Shown piece by piece: positions 9,501 to 17,122 of a stretch of 64,000 nucleotides of DNA. Within the stretch, counting starts at the first letter, position 1; each line of letters begins with the position of its first letter. This DNA comes from a virus. The notes beneath the pieces are model-generated. The model was not told where the DNA came from. It searched no databases and saw nothing but the letters and a program-made list of their open reading frames with translations. Both the position numbers and the translations under genes were made by a program. Location: the IMG/VR virus record IMGVR_UViG_3300021963_000071, positions 28,175 through 92,174 of that record. The stretch is one strand, 5' to 3'.

Positions 9501-10934
9501 GTTAACTATGTCAATGTAGTTATACTCAGGGCTTGCTGCGCTTGTCTGGGAATAATAATTATACACGAAAAAATCATCTCTGTCCTCATAAGACATGTTC
9601 GCATAATAAGTTGCTGGAGTTGCATATCCAGTATGTGCTGGTAAAACAATTTCATAGACTAGGGCAACTCCGCCATTAAATGGCGTTGCAGAATTTGGGT
9701 TATTTGCATCTGAATCTGAGACAGTCGATGTATATGAGCCCTTGTATTCATAGCCGACATTTATTGGGCCATAAATATCATCGTAATAATATAACTTAAA
9801 TCCATCTGCTTTAAACCTGCCAGTGAAAGATGTTGTAGCAGATTCTGGTATTTCATTTGGCATTAGCAACTTTGCGTCTCTAAAGTCGCCAACTCCTGGC
9901 TGAAAAAGATTAGAAAGAGGAGTTGCTACGTCATATATGGCTGGTATTCTTCCAACACCTTCTCCATTTAGTCCAGCGTAATCCCATATACCCTGATCCC
10001 ATTGAACATATCCTAGGTTAGAAGGATAGGTTTCATTGATATATTTAACAAACTGTATAAATTTATCTTGAGGATTACCACTAAATGTAAAGTATGGGGT
10101 AGAATTTTCTATGTCTGAAATTTCTATAATTTCTGGCGTTGCACCAAGATAATCTGACTCTGGAGTTGCTCCATATGCCTTCCATATATCCAACTCTCTT
10201 CTAAGGGTCAGCTTATATGCTTCAGTGCCCACACCAGGTGGGTTGGCATAAACATCAAGTATTCTCTGTTTGAACCTTGCGTTATCCTCTAGGTATAATC
10301 TTTTAAGATTAACTTGCGCACCAAACTCATCAAACATATTAAACAGCATCGCTGGCACTTGTTCAAATGTTAATCCATTTATAGAAAGATCATCAAACTT
10401 TCTTAATGTTATTATTTGACTGTCAACTAAATTGTGATAATAAACATAATCTGTCTTTTGATAATTATAAAAAGCTTCTAGACTCGGTGCCTTGGCTAAT
10501 TGAACATCGTTGCCAAATACTGATAGCGTAGAAGCTGGAACGGCATACGATACGTATATCCAGTCGATCATATCCTCATCTGCGGAGCCTACAAATGCAT
10601 TAAGGTTATGTTCATCTACTAGATTTGTGAAATCATCTAGATACTCACCAACTAACGCATTAATAAATTTGCCAGCATTGGATACTGGAGTGGCTAGCTC
10701 TGGAGTAGATCTTTCTAAAGAATCTTCATATATTTCTGTCCAAGAAGGAAATTTTCTAGTTATATTTCTAGCTGAATCAGATATTATTGGTGATGAAGCC
10801 TCATGTATTGCAATCTCAAAATAAAGAAGAAGGCCCATTTCAGAAATGCCATCTTGTAATTCTGAAAATATTTCTAATTCTATTTTTACATACTGCTTTG
10901 CGTTATTTAGAAAAACAGAATTAGAATCAACCAT
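6516..10934 (-). CDS. Giant Ala/Ser-Thr-Pro-rich baseplate or tail protein (main frame)
   Basis: This frame encodes 1472 residues from the first ATG (MVDSNSVFLNN), but it stays open without a stop for another 100 codons upstream to the ACGGAG at 11231-11236. The real N-terminus probably lies in the small frame beginning at 11379, giving about 1620 aa after a +1 shift. The protein is beta-rich with Ig-like stretches; residues about 1175-1215 (ILTPESAFITTNDYGFATT) resemble bacterial Ig-like domains. It contains about 20 Ala-Thr-Pro or Ser-Thr-Pro tripeptides, plus three more in the upstream extension. Codons for them vary (GCA ACT, GCT ACA, GCA ACG, GCC ACT), so the pattern is kept at protein level. 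Likely an extended baseplate component; the exact role is unknown. Confidence 0.8.
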   Translation of the reverse strand: MVDSNSVFLNNAKQYVKIELEIFSELQDGISEMGLLLYFEIAIHEASSPIISDSARNITRKFPSWTEIYEDSLERSTPELATPVSNAGKFINALVGEYLDDFTNLVDEHNLNAFVGSADEDMIDWIYVSYAVPASTLSVFGNDVQLAKAPSLEAFYNYQKTDYVYYHNLVDSQIITLRKFDDLSINGLTFEQVPAMLFNMFDEFGAQVNLKRLYLEDNARFKQRILDVYANPPGVGTEAYKLTLRRELDIWKAYGATPESDYLGATPEIIEISDIENSTPYFTFSGNPQDKFIQFVKYINETYPSNLGYVQWDQGIWDYAGLNGEGVGRIPAIYDVATPLSNLFQPGVGDFRDAKLLMPNEIPESATTSFTGRFKADGFKLYYYDDIYGPINVGYEYKGSYTSTVSDSDANNPNSATPFNGGVALVYEIVLPAHTGYATPATYYANMSYEDRDDFFVYNYYSQTSAASPEYNYIDIVNSDNLTNTNLFFREKTYDYVYVNYAATPANNSIDISKASSITVVNKVEWNPVTQSYVPSHTGQYRVAFNQDTRGYLSNPTVGQSWSLATPNINYLNANLKIGSTVYGNKSITGYTNSVISSAILNDNNDLSKTKDYPIFSSDLKQGIIFPIGSTPSDLILDNVKLTPYPLYNTIQTQQVRDPEYGGLGYNWLDNSNYYIPSSPNIIVKSYATAQDAEINAYTYTGYFQSATFNYSSPPELIVLSTGLSSTPYYPFKSAVWTNISDSELYSTPMINGFIDHLGNVYRENELIEDSGRSIDSKIKDSFLSSYSLKRETFGLDSSEKDEYFITHISAVSDTDSVLINSNKSEVIPNESIPVDITIPFTQSSSYIEELYDINSNNYYYTEIQVYAEKIGQIQNNISSVLDKQNPELHTGWLYLPEEDYYVYADPKTDSFSGILFNAELSDVPRQGAPIIVEVIESGSTVQYTEMMYPDTATPGKPIFRNVENIYAANDSALYLSAANVNNIIINDSYTGKSLVEYPIQPGFYIWVLTDDDGNYIWDLFLDEGYYVISENYSLNGNKLEVFSSTTGLSVLVPGRLYEVTYDLSNIFYVDKNEYDSLNDDYSAKIYFSSTPNSTANYYITYESAVNEFSTPTGVSLSSVGLPISKGFVYISDTEYSFGKAEVAISPSYISDNSDDFVYLNIISYDENGNFKPNQTFHIDSTILTPESAFITTNDYGFATTKVRYTGPVPATATEALINVQGLQYSSATPQININSSASPYYENITISVNISSHSSTGSLKAAAARGVINADIISENLIRGYINHSTVPGATPVVYWRKARTVYSAFEDVNYSISSATPGRTGEAGMVYLDSNGEFQIGPFYAQDRSEAGYWFVAVESDLSVTPSETPTTIVGDVAYWYESYDNISYANELVPLPNIYNDLIQENSRIIETPAFKFNHYDMDHTEDAPATVNWNPPKWLPLSYYDQYQMGLLGSTPNIVSTYSNIVNDYEES

Positions 10935-11187
10935 TAAGGCTGATTTAAGCCATGGTCCATTGGAACTATCAGACTCATATATCTGAAGAGTAAAAGTAGG
11001 ATTCTCTAGACCAGGAAGATTGGTAAAGGCATGCTTGTAGGAAACTACATCAACTCTTGAAGTTGTATCTATAAATCTAAGTAAGCCTGGTGTAGCTGGA
11101 TCATATGGAGTTGCTGGATCATATACAACTTCACCATAATTAGTCTTATATATTGCATAATCATCTATTGGAGTAGAGTGATTGGAA

Positions 11188-11379
11188 TTATAAGACGGAG
11201 AAGATACCTCTGTTCCAACAAAGGTATAATCTCCGTATTAAGTTTAGTCCAGATGCGCTTCTTTTGTATGAATAGTTTTTATAAGAACTATTATTATAAA
11301 GGTTTATAGCATCAGATGTCCAAACATTACCATTTTTTGTAAAGTCTCCACTTCGAAGACCTAAAAGATAACGTTTCAT
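11188..11379 (-). CDS. N-terminal leader frame of the Thr-Pro-rich baseplate protein
   Basis: A 63-residue frame starts at 11379 (MKRYLLGLRSGDFTKNG), shortly after the phosphoesterase gene. The first 48 codons read like ordinary phage protein. After CGG (11235-11233) the frame gives IRRLYLCWNRGIF and stops at 11188. Shifting +1 at CGG gives GDYTFVGTEVSS and a continuous frame through a tandem YDPATPYDPATP into the 1472-codon gene. That downstream frame has no ATG before MVDSN and is closed by stops just upstream of the hexamer, so it needs this leader for initiation. I treat 11379-6516 as one gene with a +1 shift after codon 48. Confidence 0.7.
   Translation of the reverse strand: MKRYLLGLRSGDFTKNGNVWTSDAINLYNNSSYKNYSYKRSASGLNLIRRLYLCWNRGIFSVL
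11231..11236 (-). other. Putative +1 frameshift site (ACGGAG) in the Thr-Pro-rich baseplate gene
   Basis: The zero frame reads ATA CGG AGA TTA; the +1 frame reads GGA GAT TAT. The shift falls after exactly 48 codons. The 100 codons between here and the next in-frame ATG are open and protein-like, so the region 10935-11230 is coding rather than intergenic. Confidence 0.72.
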
Positions 11380-11393
11380 CTACTATTCCTTTA

Positions 11394-12623
11394 TTAGTCT
11401 AACCAAATTGAATATTCTGAAGTGACTCCATGTTCTGGATGAACGAACATCAAATGCTGACATGGTCTACTCATGGACTGGAAATATTCCTGAGCATATG
11501 TATTATAGCTTTCTGAGGAACCAGAGATTCTCAGTATTGTTGAGCCAATAGTCATCTTGAATTGCTGATGATAATGTCCCATAAAAACATCATCGAAGTG
11601 CTCGGGGACCGCTCCATCTTTCCATCCCATTACCTTCTTATAGTAAGCACCAAAGTTAGAAGGCTGAGGTAATTGGTCGCCATGAATCAACATTGTTGAA
11701 TAGCTTCCAATTGTGTCTACTGCGTACCAGTTTCTTTCCCCGATGCCATCAGGAATATGGAAACTAAATCTTGGCTCATCCTTGAATATAAGGCTAACTA
11801 TTTTATAAAGCAATCTATCCATGTTAGTTTCGGGATCATGAGATTTTCTTGCTCTTCCGCCAACTGCCCCATGATTACCAATTACGCCAGTTGCTTTTAC
11901 TGTTTCAAAATTCTGTAGTGCTTTTGTTATAAATGTGCTGATAATTTGTGGACCATAAACACCAACCTGTCTATATAAGCCAGAATCAATAAGGTGACTT
12001 TGTCCAGGGAATATTTCTTCTCCCTCAACTATGTCACCCAGAAACCACACGTGAAGGTCTTTCACGGGATGATGTGCTCTTTGTATGTTTACGATCTCAA
12101 GCATCTTATCTGTATACTGCTCAATTCTTTCGGCAAGGACATCAGAATTGTAAGTTGGAGTTACTTTGCCCAGCTGCCAATCAGAAAAAACTACAACAGC
12201 TGTTTCTGGAGTTTTGCTGCCAGACTTAGGAAAGCTAGGTGCTTTTATTTTAGGCATCTCAAAATTACAAAAAGCATCATAGGCTGCAGAATAAACTGCA
12301 CCTTTTGCTTCTTCCTGTACATTTTTGTATTTATCTGCAAGTCTTGCTAATCTTTTATTTTCTGACCTAAGAAATTCTGCCCTAGAATCCGATATATCTG
12401 AAGATAAAGTTTCTTCCTCATAAGACGGAACAGGTGGCTTTTCGTAAGGAGAGTCTTTTTCTTGAACAATATCTACAATCTCATCATCAGAAATTTCTTC
12501 TATGATTAGGGAGTTAGACAAAATGTCGCCAAAACCTTCATCATCAAAAACCAAAGCTTTTGCTTGGCCAACATTTGGCGATCTAACAATATAAGTTTGT
12601 CTAATGACAAAATTCTTTTTCAT
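11394..12623 (-). CDS. Calcineurin-like metallophosphoesterase
   Basis: This 409-residue protein carries the full set of binuclear metallophosphoesterase motifs: SDWQLG near residue 147 (the DxH position is DxQ here), GDIVEG near 196, GNHGA near 248, HGD near 313 and GHYH near 350. About 110 acidic residues precede the catalytic domain (EEISDDEIVDIVQEKD). Family members hydrolyse phosphodiesters or phosphomonoesters, including DNA ends and cyclic nucleotides; the substrate here is unknown. It lies between baseplate J and the Thr-Pro-rich baseplate gene, an unusual place for a soluble enzyme, so it may be virion-associated or a late-expressed passenger. The ATG at 12623 has an in-frame stop upstream. 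Enzyme class is confident; role is open. Confidence 0.85.
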   Translation of the reverse strand: MKKNFVIRQTYIVRSPNVGQAKALVFDDEGFGDILSNSLIIEEISDDEIVDIVQEKDSPYEKPPVPSYEEETLSSDISDSRAEFLRSENKRLARLADKYKNVQEEAKGAVYSAAYDAFCNFEMPKIKAPSFPKSGSKTPETAVVVFSDWQLGKVTPTYNSDVLAERIEQYTDKMLEIVNIQRAHHPVKDLHVWFLGDIVEGEEIFPGQSHLIDSGLYRQVGVYGPQIISTFITKALQNFETVKATGVIGNHGAVGGRARKSHDPETNMDRLLYKIVSLIFKDEPRFSFHIPDGIGERNWYAVDTIGSYSTMLIHGDQLPQPSNFGAYYKKVMGWKDGAVPEHFDDVFMGHYHQQFKMTIGSTILRISGSSESYNTYAQEYFQSMSRPCQHLMFVHPEHGVTSEYSIWLD

Positions 12624-12646
12624 AAATTAGGACATCCGTTTCAATG

Positions 12647-13816
12647 CTAATAATTAGATTGTCCCATTATAACAGAATATACAGCTATAGATCCAGCAGT
12701 TGGGTAGACTTTATGGTCTGATGGAGTAAAGTCTTGTAGCGGAATTTCTCTCCCGTCCACATTAAATCCAGTAATTGTAACCTGCCTGACTAAATCCGAT
12801 GACATCCTAATGTATCTTTCTATTTCTCCGATTGACACAGTATCTCCAACAGACAGAGAATTTAAATATCTTTTGACAAAAAGAGAAGCCTGATTTCTAA
12901 CACCAAGAGCTATTCCATCACTAGTGCCCGAAGGTAATGTAATATTGGCTGCTACGTTAATCGCTAACTTTTCTGCTAACCTAACATTAAATCTAACGCC
13001 AACTGGCTTAACAGATATAATCGAGTTATAAACAAGTTCTGGAATTTGCTTAAGATTAGATCCACCCTCAGGTACGATGATTATATCGCAAGATCCAACA
13101 CCAAAAGATGACTCCCTAATTCTTACATCCCTAACACCAGGGACAGCAAGTGTTGCAAACCTAACTGACTCGACACTGCCGGTAGCTTGAGTCTTAATAG
13201 CCGATACTATTCTTCTTCTATAATTATCATCAGCCTCAGCATTAGCTATTGCGTAGACTTCTTTGGGGTTTGTGCAATAGACCACAACCCCAGGAGGAGC
13301 TATAAAATTGTGCTTAGTAAGAGAATTTATTGATGCTGTATAACTATTGTCGGTAAAGTCTGGTACCACCAGACCGTATGCCCTGGTAGTTCCTGCCGCA
13401 ATAATTACTTCACCATTTAATTTAAATCTATATTGTCTTACTGAGAAATTGTCAACGTTAGTATATACATAGGTTCCTTTAGGAAGAATTATGTCATTGC
13501 TATAGGATTTTTCTAGAGAAAATTGAATATTAAAAGATTGTCTTTCAACAGCCGATGCGTCAGAAATTGTTTTTCTTGTAACACCATAAAGCTGACCTAT
13601 CATATCCAGATTCATTCCATTTGCTGTAGCTAATGAACTCTGCCTTAAAGAAAGTGACAAAGAAGAATACAGTTGAGCTATTTCTGTCCCAATTGCTTCC
13701 GCAAAAGCTCTAGCTATAGAGCCTGGATATATGGCTGAAATGCCGGCGTTTCTCTGTAGTGAATCTAATATCTCAACTACAATTTCAGATTGTTCTTTTT
13801 GACCATAGACAGGCAT
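12647..13816 (-). CDS. Baseplate J-like protein
   Basis: This 389-residue protein has the baseplate-J/gp47 (Mu, P2 J, T4 gp6) layout. The N-terminal helical part includes AEAIGTEIAQLYSSL and GMNLDMIGQLYGVTR. A central beta region follows, then the signature ADDNYRRRIVSAIKTQATGS near residues 193-212, with GVRDVRIRESSFGVGSCDI after it and KPVGVRFNVRLAE further on. Family members form the wedge ring around the hub and help switch the baseplate to contraction. It directly follows the gp25/W-like gene, the usual order in contractile-tail systems. The start ATG (MPVYGQKEQ) abuts the stop of the preceding gene. Confidence 0.9.
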   Translation of the reverse strand: MPVYGQKEQSEIVVEILDSLQRNAGISAIYPGSIARAFAEAIGTEIAQLYSSLSLSLRQSSLATANGMNLDMIGQLYGVTRKTISDASAVERQSFNIQFSLEKSYSNDIILPKGTYVYTNVDNFSVRQYRFKLNGEVIIAAGTTRAYGLVVPDFTDNSYTASINSLTKHNFIAPPGVVVYCTNPKEVYAIANAEADDNYRRRIVSAIKTQATGSVESVRFATLAVPGVRDVRIRESSFGVGSCDIIIVPEGGSNLKQIPELVYNSIISVKPVGVRFNVRLAEKLAINVAANITLPSGTSDGIALGVRNQASLFVKRYLNSLSVGDTVSIGEIERYIRMSSDLVRQVTITGFNVDGREIPLQDFTPSDHKVYPTAGSIAVYSVIMGQSNY

Positions 13817-14197
13817 TTATGCTCCTAGATTTTGAGTAACTGATAATACAACTGGCTCATTAAAGTCACTAATTATGTGAACATCAAATCTTATTGAATC
13901 AGGACCAGTTGGAACAGCTTCTATTTTTATATTACGCCCTTGAAAGATTCCTTCTTTTTCAAGGGCAGCTCTTATCAATCTTTTTCCTAAATCACCAGTT
14001 TCCCTAGATTGAGGCATACCATAAAGAATAGATAGATCAGTACCAAGCTGAGGATAAATATAAAAGTCTCCTGGCTCTGTCATAAGCCTCATATAAATCT
14101 GCTGTATATCATCTTGAAGCATGCTGGTGGTCACAGCAACGTCTTTATTTCCGTCTATTTCTATGTCTCCAGACATTGTAAGATATATATCAGGCAC
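13817..14197 (-). CDS. gp25/W-like baseplate wedge protein
   Basis: This 126-residue protein has the length and pattern of the gp25-like/DUF2634 wedge family: an N-terminal strand (MPDIYLTMSGDIEIDGN), then TTSMLQDDIQQIYMRLMTEPGDF, then PQLGTDLSILYGMPQS. The motif EPGDFxxxPxLGxDL is typical. These proteins sit at the base of the sheath and start sheath assembly together with the J-like protein. Here it is followed directly by baseplate J with no gap, the conserved pair. Function is assigned from family and neighbourhood. Confidence 0.85.
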   Translation of the reverse strand: MPDIYLTMSGDIEIDGNKDVAVTTSMLQDDIQQIYMRLMTEPGDFYIYPQLGTDLSILYGMPQSRETGDLGKRLIRAALEKEGIFQGRNIKIEAVPTGPDSIRFDVHIISDFNEPVVLSVTQNLGA

Positions 14198-14198
14198 T

Positions 14199-14834
14199 TT
14201 ATATTTCTTCGGCTTTCTGTTGCGCTTGAGCGAATGTGTAGCCTTGCTTTAAAAGATCGACTACTTTAATTATATACTCTTTTGGATACTCTTTAAGTAC
14301 GCTTTCGACCAAAGTGATCTGCTCTGAGGTTAAACCCTCCACAGATATTTCAGAAGAATGGTTTGCGGCGTTGTCTTTTATCTGCGTTCCAAAACCACGT
14401 TCACCTTGTATAGTAATACTCTTGGCCCTATCTTCTTGTGTTATTTGATTTAGTCTAGATAAATAGTAACTAGCGTTATTTTGTGGAGAATTTATAGACT
14501 TGTAGTCTATTTTTACTAAAGTTGGCTGAGAATAATCATAGGCTGAATAATTAAAATTATAACTATTCCACCTTAGGCCATCTTCTTTTGTAAACATTCT
14601 TATATGGTCTGCAAAAAGACTGATACTTCTGCCTGTAGCGCTAATCACTATTCCCACTCCAGGGGCTGCAAATATTTCAATATCTCCATCATCATTTAAT
14701 CTTAAAAAAGAATGATTATCAGGATGATTCAATCCAACTTCTCTCCTGGAAAATTCATGTCTTTTATTAAGCTCTGCTTCAACATTAAACTTATCTAAGC
14801 GATGAATACTTGCTGCATAACTTCTTGGGTCCAT
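14199..14834 (-). CDS. Virion structural protein, baseplate region
   Basis: A 211-residue frame starts with ATG (MDPRSYAASIHRLDKFN). It has a beta-rich middle (SFLRLNDDGDIEIFAAPGVGIVIS) and a helical C-terminus ending in KQGYTFAQAQQKAEEI. The middle resembles decorated-repeat sequences found in spike or needle-associated proteins, but I cannot name a family. It lies between the OB-fold spike-like gene and the gp25/W gene with only one or two bases between them, so it is almost certainly made with the baseplate. It may be a baseplate adaptor. Confidence 0.7.
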   Translation of the reverse strand: MDPRSYAASIHRLDKFNVEAELNKRHEFSRREVGLNHPDNHSFLRLNDDGDIEIFAAPGVGIVISATGRSISLFADHIRMFTKEDGLRWNSYNFNYSAYDYSQPTLVKIDYKSINSPQNNASYYLSRLNQITQEDRAKSITIQGERGFGTQIKDNAANHSSEISVEGLTSEQITLVESVLKEYPKEYIIKVVDLLKQGYTFAQAQQKAEEI

Positions 14835-14836
14835 AA

Positions 14837-15205
14837 TTACCTAGCCATAAATTTTGGTATGCCAGTATTAACTACATAATTGGGCATTTGCGGAGATACT
14901 CTGATTGGGTCATCAAAATAATTTATTATGTAGGCATGATTTTCATTATCATCCCTAAATCCTATTAAGCAGCGTGTTCCTGGTTCGGGGCAAACAGACT
15001 GAACACCCATTATTGATGGACATGGAACATTTTCTATAATATTGCCTATTTGGCCTGACAAAGCGTCATCCAATATAACGGTAGCTGAATTTAATTTTCT
15101 ATCAAATTTCATAACTAACCCTGGCCTTGATTTTGACTGCTTCAATCTTGCAGCGTCGATCTGGTTTTGAATTTTGTTATCAAACTTAGGATAATTAACT
15201 GGCAT
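14837..15205 (-). CDS. OB-fold baseplate spike-like protein
   Basis: I choose the ATG at 15205 (MPVNYPKFDNKIQNQ, 122 codons) over one five codons upstream, because the upstream codons ATG AGG AGA themselves supply a strong GAGGAG ribosome-binding site. The sequence GLVMKFDRKLNSATVIL, then CPSIMGVQSVCPEPGTRCLIGF and NHAYIINYFDD, follows the five-strand OB pattern of gp5/V-type baseplate proteins: a pressure-resistant barrel with a final strand after a GTRCLIGF-type turn. Such proteins sit under the tail tube and carry the membrane-piercing tip. No spike domain is attached, so tip or enzyme functions may come from neighbours such as the lysin upstream. Confidence 0.65.
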   Translation of the reverse strand: MPVNYPKFDNKIQNQIDAARLKQSKSRPGLVMKFDRKLNSATVILDDALSGQIGNIIENVPCPSIMGVQSVCPEPGTRCLIGFRDDNENHAYIINYFDDPIRVSPQMPNYVVNTGIPKFMAR

Positions 15206-15244
15206 GAAAAATCTCCTCATTAACTGCCGGAAAGACTATTTAAA

Positions 15245-17122
15245 TTAATATAGTCCTTCTTCTAATTGCTTATATAATGCTTTCTTTGGTGTAGCCATTA
15301 CCTGAGAGGTATACTTTGATAGATCTACCCATACTTCTATTTTTGGAATCCCATATTGAGAATCTTTTTTTCTAGTTGGCGAATCCTGTGGAATATTTGC
15401 AAGGACCCATTTCTTTAGATCATCAGTTGATTTACCTGTAGCTTTTTGATAAACGTCTGCAGCCACCTTAAATGATAAACCGGCTATAAAACCATTTGGT
15501 AAATATGTGTCGCCCCAAGGTCCACCCAAACTACTAGAAGTTTTCAGTCCCCAAGTTTCAATTTTTTTCTTCACATCTTTTTGTGCAATCTTTGATCTTA
15601 AAAGATATACTTGATTAATGGGTATCCAAACTCTTTGATCATAATATTCTAATCCATAATTATTTGATTGTGCCTGAACTTCTTTTAGTTTAGCATCGAT
15701 TGTCGCCTCAGTAAATTCCTCAGTTTCCCAGTTAGCATAGGCCAACTTCCACATTGCGATGTCTTTTTGTGACTGGGGCAGAGATAGATCAGCTAAAATA
15801 GATCCCCCCTGTGCTTGACCAGAACTGTTTTTAATTCTTGTTCCAACCTGCCACAAACCCATAAAGCCGTGAGCGTTTGCTATATACGGCCTATAGTTAG
15901 CCTCCCTATAAGCTAATGCTGTAAAAATGGCAGATATTTCTTCAGAAAAATTTCCATACTGAGATAAAAGATAAAATACTTCCAAGTCAGTCATTGAAGA
16001 TTGGTCATTATAGTAACTTTTTAATAATCTTGCTGAATTTATTTTTGATAAAGAAGTGGTTTTATAAAAGTCCATATTTAAAAATTGAGGACTTGTATTT
16101 ACAAAAATACCTAAGCTTGACATAGTCATCTGACCATTTGATCCAGTATATTTACCAGCTCTTGCTGGAGAAAAACTTATATGTATATGACTCCTATGTG
16201 TTGCATCATCTGGAGCATCTTTTGCTATTTTTACATACTTTAATTTTGAATATTTTTCCACCATTTTTCCCACAACTGGAGTTACCCCACCAGGATCTTT
16301 AGTATATTCATCTGGGCACCAATTGCCTATTTTTATATAATCTGGCAATAGGTGTTCTGGAGCTGTGTTTAATACCGATAAAAATAGATCAAGTTGTCTT
16401 ATATATTCTCTTTGAGATGAACCAATGTTAGTAAATTTATCTCCTTGATTTATAAATAAATCTATATCAAATCCTCTTCCAAAAGCATGATCGGTAATAT
16501 AGGTTCTCTTTTGTGGTGTTCCGCTTGATACTCCAGTAAGGTTTTTGCCAGCACTTTCAAAATTCATTGCCCTCCAGGTTCCAAACCCGCCAGACATATT
16601 GTAATTTTTATCGTGTATAAATAGCAACAATTCAATCAATGCAGCGGAAGCAAAGCAAAGTTGTGAGCCAGCTTTAATAAATGATTCGGGTATTTTATTG
16701 TCACCTCCTTTATATAGAGGGAAGTCACTTGAAACCATAAATGATAAGTATTCCAAATCATCCGGTATATCTACATTAAAACCAAATGGTATTGCACTTG
16801 CTCTATCTTCAATATCAAATATTCTTCCGGCTTCTTCAACAATATGCTTTGATAAAAGAAGGTTTCCTCTATCTCTGTACCATTTTTGCTCTTCTTCCGT
16901 AAGCAAAGCTACGATGGCAGCAGCATAACCTACTGAAGTTGGAGCGTCTGGAGAGGTAGCATATTCATCATCTGATGAGCCATTCATTCCAGTCGTTGGG
17001 TTATTTGTTTCCATTCTTCTATTTATTGCATTAAATAAACTTTCGTTATATCGTTTTCCTAATGCGCCACTGGTTGCGAGCTTAAGCGCTGCGTTTGCTC
17101 CGTGTATAAGTTTGAACTCCAT
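15245..17122 (-). CDS. Tail lysin: M15-like peptidase plus lytic-transglycosylase-like domain (main frame)
   Basis: This 625-residue frame carries two candidate cell-wall enzymes. Residues about 205-320 contain DHAFGRGFDIDLF and, later, HRSHIHISF; these match the zinc ligands of VanY/M15 peptidases (a His plus Asp, then a closing His). Residues about 395-500 contain ALAYREANYRPYIANAHGF followed by MGLWQVGT, the catalytic-Glu and GLWQ pattern of lysozyme-like transglycosylases. Together they would open peptidoglycan during DNA injection. The ATG at 17122 lies inside the preceding frame. Its only Shine-Dalgarno-like sequence abuts the ATG with no spacing. I read this as the 3' part of a gene starting at 17426, joined by a +1 shift at ACGGAG (17098-17103), total about 726 aa. 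Confidence 0.78.
   Translation of the reverse strand: MEFKLIHGANAALKLATSGALGKRYNESLFNAINRRMETNNPTTGMNGSSDDEYATSPDAPTSVGYAAAIVALLTEEEQKWYRDRGNLLLSKHIVEEAGRIFDIEDRASAIPFGFNVDIPDDLEYLSFMVSSDFPLYKGGDNKIPESFIKAGSQLCFASAALIELLLFIHDKNYNMSGGFGTWRAMNFESAGKNLTGVSSGTPQKRTYITDHAFGRGFDIDLFINQGDKFTNIGSSQREYIRQLDLFLSVLNTAPEHLLPDYIKIGNWCPDEYTKDPGGVTPVVGKMVEKYSKLKYVKIAKDAPDDATHRSHIHISFSPARAGKYTGSNGQMTMSSLGIFVNTSPQFLNMDFYKTTSLSKINSARLLKSYYNDQSSMTDLEVFYLLSQYGNFSEEISAIFTALAYREANYRPYIANAHGFMGLWQVGTRIKNSSGQAQGGSILADLSLPQSQKDIAMWKLAYANWETEEFTEATIDAKLKEVQAQSNNYGLEYYDQRVWIPINQVYLLRSKIAQKDVKKKIETWGLKTSSSLGGPWGDTYLPNGFIAGLSFKVAADVYQKATGKSTDDLKKWVLANIPQDSPTRKKDSQYGIPKIEVWVDLSKYTSQVMATPKKALYKQLEEGLY

Noticed and set aside
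6516-10934. GCWACWCC as a DNA-level repeat (packaging or uptake signal)
   Set aside because: The Thr-Pro codons vary synonymously, so selection is on the protein.
11221-11250. A classical -1 slippery heptamer at the leader/main-frame join
   Set aside because: CTAAACTTAA does not fit XXXYYYZ and a -1 shift leads to a stop; only +1 gives the long frame.
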